Below are positions 38,877 to 47,460 of a stretch of DNA of 64,000 nt, piece after piece. The DNA lies in NCBI RefSeq assembly GCF_021173675.1, contig NZ_JAIHON010000004.1, positions 310,001 to 374,000 on the forward strand. The letters run 5' to 3'. Position 1 is the first letter of the stretch; each line of letters opens with the position of its first letter. The notes beneath the pieces were generated by a model. It was not told the DNA's origin. It saw only the letters and a list, made by a program, of their open reading frames with translations, and did not search any database. The translations under genes were made by a program, and so were the position numbers. The DNA is from Streptomyces lincolnensis (GTDB taxonomy: Bacteria > Actinomycetota > Actinomycetes > Streptomycetales > Streptomycetaceae).

Positions 38877-39125
38877 ATGACCGAACTCCGCGCCCCCAGA
38901 ATCACCACGGCACAGATCGCCGAACTGCGTTCCCTCCGTGAGGGCCCGCGCGTGACCAAAGCCTTCCTCGCCCGCCTGGCTGAGCACTACGTGAAAGCCG
39001 AGAACGAAGGCGTACTGAACCCCGCCCGCCACTTCGCCGACTATCTCGGAGTCCAACGTCAGACCGTCCTCACCTACATGCGGATGGCTCGGCGCGGTGG
39101 TCTCACCCCGAAGAACCGTCCCTGA
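38877..39125 (+). CDS. Small HTH-like protein, 82 aa
   Basis: ATG 38877. The second half looks like an HTH: ARHFADYLGVQRQTVLTYMR followed by MARRGGLTPKNRP. The first half is helical (TTAQIAELRSLREGPRVTKA). Could be a regulator of the int/xis region. Also seen as small DNA-binding proteins in actinobacterial mobile elements. Confidence 0.65.
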   Translation: MTELRAPRITTAQIAELRSLREGPRVTKAFLARLAEHYVKAENEGVLNPARHFADYLGVQRQTVLTYMRMARRGGLTPKNRP

Positions 39126-39144
39126 TCAGCCGAAGGAGTACCCC

Positions 39145-39387
39145 GTGAAGACCGTCGACTTCTACACCTGCGACTGCTCCGACAAACGAGCCTTCCCTGA
39201 CAAGCGCTCCGCTGAGAAGGCTCTCGGCCGCGCGCAGGCCAAGCGCGACCGTCAGGCCCAGGCGATCCGAGGGCGTGGGCCGATCAACCGAGAGAACCGT
39301 GCCTACGAGTGCGAGTTCGGCATGTGGCACCTGACGAGGCAGTCCCGCCGCTCCTACGAGGAGTACACCTCCAACTGCGCGGCCTAA
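39145..39387 (+). CDS. Hypothetical phage protein, 80 aa
   Basis: GTG 39145 with GAAGGAG upstream. Basic central helix (SAEKALGRAQAKRDRQAQAI) between Cys/aromatic ends (FYTCDCSDKRAF and YECEFGMWHLTRQ). Residues C and H suggest a small metal-binding or nucleic-acid-binding protein. Confidence 0.65.
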   Translation: MKTVDFYTCDCSDKRAFPDKRSAEKALGRAQAKRDRQAQAIRGRGPINRENRAYECEFGMWHLTRQSRRSYEEYTSNCAA

Positions 39388-39390
39388 CTG

Positions 39391-39403
39391 TAAACATTGG
39401 ACC
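39391..39403 (+). promoter_or_regulatory. 13-bp repeat (TAAACATTGGACC) before excisionase gene
   Basis: Lies just past the stop at 39387 and 106 bp upstream of the excisionase start, in the same direction. 39,404-39,508 contains no other clear element apart from a GCGCCCGGCGCCCGCGC tract near 39,475. Confidence 0.5.
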
Positions 39404-39508
39404 GAAAGGGATCATCATCGCGTATCGCGACGACATGACAGTCCATCTCGTCGAGCACGCCGTGTCGGGCGAGGCGCCCGGCGCCCGCGCTAACGGGCGG
39501 GTGGCGGC

Positions 39509-39691
39509 TTGACGGCAGGGGGGAGCAACCGGCTTCTGACGCCGGAGGAAGTCGCCGAATGGTTCAAGGTCAGCGAGATCACCGTCAAGAACAAGTACCG
39601 CGCCTGGGGGCTGAAGCCGCAAAAGGTCGGGCGCCTCCTGCGCTTTCGAGAGCGCGATGTCGTGACCTACCTCGAAGACCACTACGGCTAA
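39509..39691 (+). CDS. xis: Excisionase / MerR-type helix-turn-helix protein, 60 aa
   Basis: TTG start. The whole protein is one winged helix of the excisionase family: LLTPEEVAEWFKVSEITVKN, then YRAWGLKPQKVGRLLRFRER and DVVTYLEDHYG. It sits 39 bp upstream of the integrase gene in the same direction, the usual place for a recombination directionality factor of tyrosine integrases. Confidence 0.82.
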   Translation: MTAGGSNRLLTPEEVAEWFKVSEITVKNKYRAWGLKPQKVGRLLRFRERDVVTYLEDHYG

Positions 39692-39730
39692 ACGCCACTC
39701 CCATGCCCGAACACATAGAAAGGGGGCTGC

Positions 39731-40978
39731 ATGGCCACCGTATTTCAGAAGTGCAAGACCGACCCGCAGAGTAAGGAGTACCCCTGCGAGAAGACGCGTT
39801 GCGGACACAAGTGGACTGTCCGCTACAGAGAGCCCGGCGGGCGGACTGCACGCCAGCGTGAGAGAACCTTCGACAAGAAGACCGGCCCGGACGGCGCCGA
39901 CGCCTTTGCCTCGAAGGTCGAGCACGACAAGGGGATGGGGATCTATCTCGACCCGCAGCGCGGGGCCATCACCCTTTGGGCCTGGTCGCGGGAATGGCTC
40001 GATCGGCAGATCCTCGCCGAGGGCACCATGCGCAACTACGAGGGGTTCACGAAGAACCACCTCGTTCCCCTTCTCGGCCGCAAGACCCTGGCAGGGCTCG
40101 CGACGGCCGACTTCGAGCGCTTCATAGCCACTCTCCACCGTGGCGGCGAGGGCATGGCCGCCTCGACGATCAACGACCGTATGAAGTTCGTGACGGCCAT
40201 GCTTGAGTCGGCCATCGTCGAGAAGCGCATATCGGAGAACCCCGCGAGGGGTGTCAAGATCGCTCGGACGAGTTCGCTCGCCGTGGACGAGGACGAGATC
40301 CCCGACCTCGAAGAGGTCGAGCTGATCGCGAAGCACATCTCGCCGCAGTACCGGCTGACCGTCTACTTGCAGTCGGGAGCCGGGCTCCGGATCAGTGAGT
40401 GCCTGGGCTTCGCGAGAGAATGCCGGCGAACCGAGTTCATCCGCGTCCGCTGGCAGGTCAGCTCGAAGGCCAACCGGGGCGACTGCCGCACCACGTTCGT
40501 GCCCCTGAAGCATCGGGCCGAGGGGGAGTACAGGGACGTCCCGATCGCCCCCTTCATCGACGAGGAGATCGACGCCCACTTGGAGCAGTGGGACCCGATC
40601 CCCGTGACGTTCAAGGATCAGGCGGGCAAGGACCGGCAGCTCGACGTCTACTTCGCACCCCGCGAGCGGGGCAAAGGCACGATGCCCACGGCCACGACGT
40701 ACGCGTACCACTTCAGGAAGGCGTGCAAGGCTGCGGGCCTGGTCGACGTCAACGGCAAGCCGAAGTACACGCCGCATTCACTGAGGCACTTCTTCGCCTC
40801 GACGGCCTTGGCGAACGGCATCCCGATCCACGAGGTCTCCCGGTGGCTCGGCCACAAGTCGATCAAGACGACCGTGGACATTTATGGCCATCTCGTTCCA
40901 GGAGCCTGGCACCGCTGCCGAGAGGTTATGCAGATCGCCATGCGGCCGAGCGTGGTCTCCACCGACTTGGCTGCTTAG
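39731..40978 (+). CDS. int: Tyrosine site-specific integrase, 415 aa
   Basis: Catalytic residues: R220 (SGAGLRISE), H349-x2-R352 (HSLRHFFAS), H375 (RWLGHKS) and nucleophile Y385 (TVDIYGHL). The N-terminus (KCKTDPQSKEYPCEKTRCGH) has Cys/His that may bind zinc, followed by a SAM-like core-binding domain at ~75-175. It integrates the phage at attB and, with Xis, excises it. The gene faces the right end of the prophage, so attR is expected downstream. ATG with AAAGGGGGC upstream. Confidence 0.93.
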   Translation: MATVFQKCKTDPQSKEYPCEKTRCGHKWTVRYREPGGRTARQRERTFDKKTGPDGADAFASKVEHDKGMGIYLDPQRGAITLWAWSREWLDRQILAEGTMRNYEGFTKNHLVPLLGRKTLAGLATADFERFIATLHRGGEGMAASTINDRMKFVTAMLESAIVEKRISENPARGVKIARTSSLAVDEDEIPDLEEVELIAKHISPQYRLTVYLQSGAGLRISECLGFARECRRTEFIRVRWQVSSKANRGDCRTTFVPLKHRAEGEYRDVPIAPFIDEEIDAHLEQWDPIPVTFKDQAGKDRQLDVYFAPRERGKGTMPTATTYAYHFRKACKAAGLVDVNGKPKYTPHSLRHFFASTALANGIPIHEVSRWLGHKSIKTTVDIYGHLVPGAWHRCREVMQIAMRPSVVSTDLAA

Positions 40979-41053
40979 CTTGGATGTCGGGCCGCTACCC
41001 ATCTACCCGGCTATTCCGTCGCCAACGGATCGGCGCATGGCTAGCCTCTCGGC

Positions 41054-41614
41054 ATGGGTGTTGACGAGCAGGCGATGCGCGACGAGTTTGAGCGTCGGGA
41101 GAAGAAGCGATCAGAGGCCTACAGCGAGATGATCGCAGTTGTGGGGAGGGTGGCGCAGGCCAGCGCTCGACTCGAACTCCAGCTCCGCCAGCTCATGCAG
41201 ACGTTGCTGGATTCGAAGTATGCCCGGCTGGTCGCAGCTGGCCTTGCGGCGGGCGAGCTGATCGACACTTGCACCGTCTTGCTCCGGGTGAACAAGGAGA
41301 TCAGCGAAGACCAGCGTACCGAGGGTCTGGATCTACTGGCTGGTCTCAAAGAGGTTCTCGGTGTCCGTAACAACCTTGTTCACGGCTTGATCGCGATGTC
41401 GGGCAGTGGGCTCCATGACCTGGAGGCTCCGGAGCCCGTGGTGGAAACGATTGCGCTGGTGAGTAAGAGGCGGAAGCCTGAGCTCATGGTCACCGTAACC
41501 GTGGCAGATGCTGAGAAGACCATCGAGGACCTCCACAAGCGAGCGGATGGCATCCTACGCTGGGTGGCCACATACCTTCCTGGTCCGCTCAACCGCGAGC
41601 AGGTTGTCAGCTAA
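41054..41614 (+). CDS. HEPN-type protein at the prophage right end, 186 aa
   Basis: Helical protein with the motif R105-N-N-L-V-H110 (LGVRNNLVHG), the RX4H signature of HEPN domains. Flanking helices are amphipathic (LELQLRQLMQTLLDSKYARL, LDLLAGLKEVLGV). HEPN proteins are often RNases in toxin or abortive-infection systems, though some are catalytically inert. No cognate MNT-like antitoxin gene is adjacent. It lies between integrase and the presumed attR, a usual place for lysogenic cargo. Chromosomal origin cannot be ruled out. Confidence 0.65.
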   Translation: MGVDEQAMRDEFERREKKRSEAYSEMIAVVGRVAQASARLELQLRQLMQTLLDSKYARLVAAGLAAGELIDTCTVLLRVNKEISEDQRTEGLDLLAGLKEVLGVRNNLVHGLIAMSGSGLHDLEAPEPVVETIALVSKRRKPELMVTVTVADAEKTIEDLHKRADGILRWVATYLPGPLNREQVVS

Positions 41615-41800
41615 CCGCCCAAGTCACGGTGCCGTGCTGATTCTGTGCTGACTTAGATCTCTCAGAACCACGTTTCCGCAGGTGGGAGCGTTGTAGTCAA
41701 CATTCCGCTTCAACGTCTGAGCACCGCGAAGGGGCCGGTTCCTGTGGAGCCGGCCCCTCTTCATGTGCCGCCGGCTCCGAAGCCCTGAAAGGGTGCGCTG
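41615..41800. other. Prophage-chromosome junction region (attR expected)
   Basis: No gene or tRNA is recognisable. The phrase AGAACCACGTTTCCGCAGG (about 41,661-41,679) is a possible attachment core, but the left end of the prophage is outside the window so no direct repeat can be verified. The terminator at 41,728 closes the region. Confidence 0.35.
41728..41762. terminator. Strong terminator at the prophage/host boundary
   Basis: GGGGCCGGTTCC (41731-41742) pairs with GGAGCCGGCCCC (41746-41757; one G-U) around loop TGT, flanked by GAA and TCTTC, so it can work in both directions. It isolates the bacterial gene at 41,801 from prophage transcription. Confidence 0.8.
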
Positions 41801-42313
41801 ATGGGACTCTTCGACAAGCTGAACGGAACCAAGTACCCCGCGGACGGTGTCGTGCCCGTCTCGGTCGGGGAAGTGCGGGGGGTGCTGCTCGGGCTCGGTG
41901 GGGGTGATGTGCCGTATGTCGTCAGGGACGGGGCTCCGGAGGGGGCCGATCTGGTGGCGGAGTGGCGGGTGGCGGAGCCGGCGTGGCAGAGCGTCTTCGT
42001 GCGGTCGCAGCTGACGCGTGCCGTCCGGTTCCGGATGCGGCTGGTCGAGAAGGAGCACGAGGTGCGGGTCATCGAGGAGGGGTGGCAGGTGAAGCGGGTC
42101 GGCAACCCGCCGAGGCTGGAGGTGTCGGGGGAGTACACGCGCGGGCCCGACCGGACCGTCTCCCGCAGCTACGCCGTCAAGCGCGGGGAGAGCGGCGGGA
42201 TCGAGGCCACGGAGACGTTCCGTTTCGACAGTGCGGAGCTGCGTGATCCGCTTCAGGCCGCCGTCCTCAAGGCGGGCTGGATCTGGCGGGGAGTGATGTT
42301 CGGCAGGTTGTGA
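41801..42313 (+). CDS. Conserved Streptomyces protein of unknown function, 170 aa
   Basis: ATG 41801 (MGLFDKLNGTKYPADGVVPV), GAAAGGGTGC upstream. A beta-rich domain with several conserved-looking charged strands (VRFRMRLVEKEHEVRVIEEG, and SRSYAVKRGESGGIEATETF). No membrane segment or known catalytic site. First chromosomal gene after the prophage. Confidence 0.75.
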   Translation: MGLFDKLNGTKYPADGVVPVSVGEVRGVLLGLGGGDVPYVVRDGAPEGADLVAEWRVAEPAWQSVFVRSQLTRAVRFRMRLVEKEHEVRVIEEGWQVKRVGNPPRLEVSGEYTRGPDRTVSRSYAVKRGESGGIEATETFRFDSAELRDPLQAAVLKAGWIWRGVMFGRL

Positions 42314-42419
42314 GACCGGTCTGCGGCGAAAACGGACGGGTCCGGGCGGGACCGGCGAACTAGCCTGGTTGCGAAGGCTGTTGAGGAGAGCGTCGACTTC
42401 GCACAGGACGGGGAGCGAT

Positions 42420-43250
42420 ATGGGCAAGGTCTGGCTGGTCACCGGTGCGAGCAGTGGGTTCGGGCGGGCGATCGCGGAGGCGGCCCTCGCGGACGGGGAC
42501 TTCGTGGTCGGGGCGGCGCGTCGGACGGAGGCGTTGGACGAGCTGGTGGCGGCGCACCCCGGGCAGGTGGAGGCGCTGCGGCTGGACGTGGCCGACACCG
42601 CGGCCGCCGAGGAGGCGGTACGGGACGTGGTGGCCCGGCACGGACGCGTGGACGTGCTGGTCAACAACGCGGGCAGGACGCACGTCGGGGCCTTCGAGGA
42701 GACCGGCGAGCGGGAGCTGCGGGACCTGTTCGACGTGCACGTCTTCGGGCCCGCCGCGCTGGTGCGGGCCGTCCTGCCGTCGATGCGCGAGCGGCGCTCG
42801 GGCGCGATCGTGCAGATGAGCAGCATGGGCGGGCAGATGTCCTTCGCGGGCTTCTCGGCGTACAGCGGAACCAAGTTCGCCCTGGAGGGCATGTCCGAGG
42901 CGCTCGCGGACGAGGTGCGGGACTTCGGCATCAAGGTGCTGATCGTGGAGCCGGGCTCCTTCCGCACCGGTCTCTTCGAGACCGGCCGGGCCGGCACGAG
43001 CGCGGACAGCGGGGTCTACGGCAAGGTCAGCGAGACCCGGGGAGCCGTCGCCGGCGGTGACGGCTCCCAGCCCGGCGACCCGGCCAAGGCGGCCGCGCTC
43101 ATCCTGGCCGCCCTCCGGGCCGACCCCACCCCGCTCCGCCTCCCCCTCGGCGACGACGGCGTCACCGCCGTCCTCGGCCATCTCGACCAGGTCCGCGAGG
43201 ACATCGCGGCCTGGGAGAAGCGGACCAGGGCGACCGACTTCGACGACTGA
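42420..43250 (+). CDS. Short-chain dehydrogenase/reductase, 276 aa
   Basis: Classical SDR: cofactor motif TGASSGFG (residues 8-15), NNAG (NNAGRTHVGAF), catalytic Ser (QMSSMGG) and YSGTK (YxxxK). The ARR after strand 2 (VVGAARRTEALDEL) favours NADP. The C-terminal region (IVEPGSFRTGLFETG) fits this subgroup. Substrate unknown; presumably an alcohol or ketone. ATG 42420, GGGGAG upstream. Confidence 0.9.
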   Translation: MGKVWLVTGASSGFGRAIAEAALADGDFVVGAARRTEALDELVAAHPGQVEALRLDVADTAAAEEAVRDVVARHGRVDVLVNNAGRTHVGAFEETGERELRDLFDVHVFGPAALVRAVLPSMRERRSGAIVQMSSMGGQMSFAGFSAYSGTKFALEGMSEALADEVRDFGIKVLIVEPGSFRTGLFETGRAGTSADSGVYGKVSETRGAVAGGDGSQPGDPAKAAALILAALRADPTPLRLPLGDDGVTAVLGHLDQVREDIAAWEKRTRATDFDD

Positions 43251-43323
43251 CGCGACCGGGCCCGTTGTCAGTGCCGGGTGCGACCATGGCTTGCGCGGGG
43301 GAGGACGGCACACGAGGGGCGTC

Positions 43324-45582
43324 ATGGCGAAGGCCGAAGGGACACGATCCACGGGGGAGGCGTACGGCGCCCCACAGGCGCACGGCGTCGCCCCGCCCGT
43401 GGGCCGTCGCGTCCGGGACCTGCACACCCAGGGTGTGCGGCTGTACGACGCCGCCCGCACCCTGCGCGCCGACCACGCCCGCGCCCTGGAGGCGGTCCGC
43501 TCGGCCCTGAAGCCGCTCAGGGACGACCTCGTGGCCGAGGAGCTGGCGTCCATCCCGGTCTCCCGGCTGAAGGACGTCACCGAGGGGCGGCTGCGCCTGT
43601 CGGCCATCGAGGCGGCGGGCTTCGGCTCGGTGCGCGCGGTGCACGACGCGAGCCGGTTCGACCTGCGGCAGATCCCCGGTGTGGGCGCTCAGACCGCCGA
43701 CCAGGCGCTCGCCGCGGCCCGGCAGATCGCGCGGGCGGTCGAGGAGACCGTCTCGGTGCGGATCGACGTCGATCACCCCGAGCCCAGGACCGCCGCCCTG
43801 GTCCGCGCGCTGTACCGGCTGGTCGAGGCGGGCCCCGAGCTGCGCCGCTGCCTGGACACCGCCGAGCGGCTGCACGACCGGCTCGGCGAGCTGCTCCCCG
43901 CCGCCCTCCCGGCCACCGGCCGGCTGCGGCTGGCCCTCTCCGGGCGGCACCGCCGGGAGACGGCGCTCGCGGCGGCCGTGGAGCTGCGCGCGCTCACCGC
44001 CGAGGCGGCGGAGACGGACGTACGGCTGCGGCTGACGCAGGCCTCGGCCGACCTGCTGCGCGAACCGGCCTCCGAGATCGAGGCCTGGGTCGACTTCGAG
44101 CTGCGCTCCGCCGAGTACTACAGCCAGCTCGCGGAGGTGTCCGCGCACCGCACGGACACCGCGGCGGCCGAGGGGTTCGTGCCCTCGGAGGTGGCCGAGC
44201 GGGTGCACGCCCAGCCGCTCGACGACACCCACCGCCGGGTCTCGCTGCGCGGCTACCAGTCCTTCGGCGCCCGCTTCGCCCTCGCCCAGCGCAGGGTCGT
44301 CCTGGGCGACGAGATGGGGCTCGGCAAGACGGTCCAGGCCGTGGCCGCGCTCGCCCACCTCGCGGCCGAGGGGCACGCCCACTTCCTGGTCGTGTGCCCG
44401 GCCAGCGTGCTGATCAACTGGACGCGGGAGATCCGCTCCCGCAGCACCCTGCGAGCCCTCCCGGTGCACGGACCCGAGCGGCAGGAGACCTACGCGGAGT
44501 GGCGCGAGCGCGGCGGTGTCGCCGTCACCACCTTCGACGTGCTGCACACCCTGCCCGAGCCGGACGGCACCCGGCCGGGCCTCCTCGTCGTCGACGAGGC
44601 CCACTACGTCAAGAACCCCGACACCCGCCGGGCGAGGTCGGTCGCGGTGTGGACCGAGCGCTGCGACCGCGTCCTGTTCCTCACCGGCACCCCGATGGAG
44701 AACCGCGTCGAGGAGTTCCGCACCCTGGTCCGCTACCTGCAGCCCGCGCTGGTCCCCGTCATCCGCGACAGCGACGCGGTCGCCGGACCGCACACCTTCC
44801 GCAAGGCGGTCGCGCCCGCGTATCTGCGCCGCAACCAGCAGGACGTACTGACCGAACTGCCCGCGCTGCTGCACGTGGACGAGTGGGAGGAGTTCAGCGC
44901 CGCCGACGAGGACGCCTACCGGGCGGCGGTCGCCGCCGGGAACTTCATGGCGATGCGCCGGGCCGCGTACGCCGACCCCGAGAAGTCCGCCAAGCTCCAG
45001 CGGCTGTGCGAACTGGTCGGGGAGGCCGCGGTCAACGGCCTGAAGGTGGTGGTGTTCTCGTACTTCCGCGATGTCCTGGAGAAGGTCCAGGGCGCCCTGG
45101 CGCAGCCGCGGGACGCGCTCGAAACCTCCCGGCGCACCCCGGGCGAGGGCGTGTTCGGACCCATGTCCGGCAGCGTCCCGGCCGCCCGCAGACAGCGTCT
45201 GGTCGACGACTTCACGGCCGCCGAGGGGCACGCCGTGCTGCTCTGCCAGATCGAGGCCGGCGGGGTCGGTCTGAACCTCCAGGCCGCCTCCGTGGTCGTG
45301 CTGTGCGAGCCGCAGGTCAAGCCGACCCTGGAGCACCAGGCCGTGGCCCGCGCCCACCGCATGGGCCAGGTCCGCCCGGTCCAGGTGCACCGCCTGCTGG
45401 CCACGGACAGCGTGGACGACCGGCTGCTGCACATCCTGGAGAGCAAGACCCGCCTCTTCGACGCCTACGCCCGCCGCAGCGACACCGCGGAGGCCACCCC
45501 GGACGCGGTCGACGTCTCGGACGACGGTCTGGCCCGGCGCATCGTGGAGGAGGAACAGCGCAGGCTGGCCGGGCGGCTCTGA
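43324..45582 (+). CDS. SNF2-family DEAD/DEAH helicase-like ATPase, 752 aa
   Basis: Motif I GDEMGLGKT near residue 328, II VVDEAHYVKNP near 422, III FLTGTPMEN, V GGVGLNLQAA near 646 and VI AVARAHRMGQ near 675 define a SNF2-type ATPase. The N-terminal half contains a helix-hairpin-helix (DLRQIPGVGAQTADQALAAA), a DNA-binding motif not present in all SNF2 proteins. It would translocate on DNA and remodel or clear proteins. Start at ATG 43324 is behind GGGGCGTC. No nuclease domain. Confidence 0.88.
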   Translation: MAKAEGTRSTGEAYGAPQAHGVAPPVGRRVRDLHTQGVRLYDAARTLRADHARALEAVRSALKPLRDDLVAEELASIPVSRLKDVTEGRLRLSAIEAAGFGSVRAVHDASRFDLRQIPGVGAQTADQALAAARQIARAVEETVSVRIDVDHPEPRTAALVRALYRLVEAGPELRRCLDTAERLHDRLGELLPAALPATGRLRLALSGRHRRETALAAAVELRALTAEAAETDVRLRLTQASADLLREPASEIEAWVDFELRSAEYYSQLAEVSAHRTDTAAAEGFVPSEVAERVHAQPLDDTHRRVSLRGYQSFGARFALAQRRVVLGDEMGLGKTVQAVAALAHLAAEGHAHFLVVCPASVLINWTREIRSRSTLRALPVHGPERQETYAEWRERGGVAVTTFDVLHTLPEPDGTRPGLLVVDEAHYVKNPDTRRARSVAVWTERCDRVLFLTGTPMENRVEEFRTLVRYLQPALVPVIRDSDAVAGPHTFRKAVAPAYLRRNQQDVLTELPALLHVDEWEEFSAADEDAYRAAVAAGNFMAMRRAAYADPEKSAKLQRLCELVGEAAVNGLKVVVFSYFRDVLEKVQGALAQPRDALETSRRTPGEGVFGPMSGSVPAARRQRLVDDFTAAEGHAVLLCQIEAGGVGLNLQAASVVVLCEPQVKPTLEHQAVARAHRMGQVRPVQVHRLLATDSVDDRLLHILESKTRLFDAYARRSDTAEATPDAVDVSDDGLARRIVEEEQRRLAGRL

Positions 45583-45726
45583 GGCGCATCCGTGCAGGGC
45601 CCTTGTGCAATTCCTGTGCAGGCCTCAATCTTTCGGCGGGCACTCACGTGTCCCACCCGGGTGTGCACTCGGCTGTCCCACCCGGAATTGACATGAGCAT
45701 GCTACCGATCGAGGAGGATCCCTCAG

Positions 45727-47289
45727 ATGGCAGTGATGCGTCACCGAAGATCCGCAGGTCTCGCCGCGGCGGCCGTGACCGCCGCCCTCGCCGCGAGTCT
45801 CGTCTCGGCACTCCCCGCCCAGGCCGCCCCGCAGGGCGCCGTCCAGTACGAGGGCGCCGCGAACGCCGTGCCCGACAGCTACATCGTGACCCTCGAGTCC
45901 GGTGCCGCCCGCGCCGGTTCGGCCGAGGGCCGGGCGCTGGCCGCGAAGTACGGCGCCGACATCGAGCGGACGTACGGCAAGGCCCTCAACGGCTACGCGA
46001 TCGAGGCCTCGGCGACCGAGGCGAAGCGGTTCGCCGCGGACCCGGCCGTCGCCTCCGTCGTCCAGAACCGCACCTTCCGCATCCAGGCGACCCAGCCCAA
46101 CCCGCCCTCCTGGGGCCTGGACCGCATCGACCAGCGCAACCGCCCGGTCGACAGCTCGTACACCTACCCGGACTCGGGAGGGGCGGGCGTGACCACGTAC
46201 GTCATCGACACCGGTGTCCGCATCACGCACAGCGACTTCGGCGGCCGTGCCTCCAACGGCTACGACGCCATCGACAACGACAACACCGCCCAGGACGGCC
46301 ACGGCCACGGCACGCACGTGGCCGGCACGGTCGCCGGAAACGCGTACGGCGTCGCCAAGAAGGCGAACATCGTCGGCGTCCGGGTGCTCAACAACTCGGG
46401 CCAGGGCACCACCGCCCAGGTCGTCGCCGGTATCGACTGGGTCGCGGCCAACGCGGTCAAGCCCTCCGTCGCCAACATGTCCCTCGGCGGCCCGGGCGAC
46501 ACCGCGATCGACACCGCCGTACGCAACGCCATCGCCTCAGGCGTCACCTTCGCGGTCGCGGCGGGCAACGAGTCCACCAACGCCTCCACCCGCTCCCCGG
46601 CCCGGGTCACCGAGGCGATCACGGTCGGCGCCACGACCTCGGCCGACGCCCGCGCGAGCTACTCCAACTACGGCACGGTCCTGGACCTGTTCGCCCCGGG
46701 CTCGTCCATCACCTCGGCCTGGCGCACCAGCGACTCGGCCACCAACACCATCTCCGGTACGTCCATGGCGAGTCCGCACGTCGCCGGAGCGGCCGCGCTG
46801 TACCTGGCCGACAACCCGACGGCCACCCCCGCCCAGGTCTCCTCGGCGCTGACCGCCGCCGCGACCACCGGGGTCGTCACCGGCCCGGGCACCGGCTCGC
46901 CCAACCGGCTGCTGTACGTCGGCGGCGGCACGACCACCCCGCCCGGCCCGCGCTTCGAGAACACGGGGGACCACGCGATCGGCGACAACGCCACGGTCGA
47001 GTCCCCGGTGACCGTCTCCGGCGTCAGCGGCAACGCGCCCTCCGCCCTCGCGGTCGAGGTGCACATCGTCCACACCTACATCGGCGACCTCCAGATCCAG
47101 CTGGTCGCCCCCGACGGCACGGCGTACACGCTCAAGGCGTACGGCACCGGCGGCAGTGCCGACAACATCGACACCACGTACACGGTGAACGCCTCCTCCG
47201 AGGTCGCCAACGGCACCTGGCGGCTGCGGGTCGGTGACAACGCGGCACAGGACGTCGGACGCGTCGACGCCTGGGCGCTGCAGTTCTGA
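45727..47289 (+). CDS. Secreted subtilisin-like serine protease with P-domain, 520 aa
   Basis: Signal peptide 1-38 (RHRRSAGLAAAAVTAALAAS ... AQA-AP), inhibitor I9 propeptide (~45-115), then catalytic Asp (YVIDTGV, ~160), His (GHGTHVAG, ~195) and Ser (GTSMASPHVAG, ~346). The C-terminal ~105 residues form a proprotein-convertase P-domain (GDNATVESPVTVSG, IVHTYIGDLQIQLVAPDG, GTWRLRVGDNAAQDVG). Secreted and self-matured. ATG with GAGGAGG upstream. TTGACA occurs 40 bp upstream. Confidence 0.93.
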   Translation: MAVMRHRRSAGLAAAAVTAALAASLVSALPAQAAPQGAVQYEGAANAVPDSYIVTLESGAARAGSAEGRALAAKYGADIERTYGKALNGYAIEASATEAKRFAADPAVASVVQNRTFRIQATQPNPPSWGLDRIDQRNRPVDSSYTYPDSGGAGVTTYVIDTGVRITHSDFGGRASNGYDAIDNDNTAQDGHGHGTHVAGTVAGNAYGVAKKANIVGVRVLNNSGQGTTAQVVAGIDWVAANAVKPSVANMSLGGPGDTAIDTAVRNAIASGVTFAVAAGNESTNASTRSPARVTEAITVGATTSADARASYSNYGTVLDLFAPGSSITSAWRTSDSATNTISGTSMASPHVAGAAALYLADNPTATPAQVSSALTAAATTGVVTGPGTGSPNRLLYVGGGTTTPPGPRFENTGDHAIGDNATVESPVTVSGVSGNAPSALAVEVHIVHTYIGDLQIQLVAPDGTAYTLKAYGTGGSADNIDTTYTVNASSEVANGTWRLRVGDNAAQDVGRVDAWALQF

Positions 47290-47460
47290 TCCGTCGCTGA
47301 TCCAGTGCTGATCCGTTTCTGATCCACCGTCGGCTCGGGTGACGACCTGGGTTCGGTCGCCGCCCGGGCCGCGCATACGATGCGCCTGTCGTACATCAGT
47401 TCCACCATCGGTTCCGCACGTCACTCTCGGTCCCGCCGCCCGAACGCAGGAGCACGGCTC

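Noticed and set aside
41615..41800. tRNA gene as attachment site
   Set aside because: No cloverleaf, T-arm or acceptor pattern could be found; the att core cannot be defined without the left end.
43278..47237. A 1319-codon plus-strand open frame across the helicase and protease genes
   Set aside because: Arg/Pro/Gly-rich low-complexity translation, out of frame with two clearly recognisable genes; a high-GC shadow.
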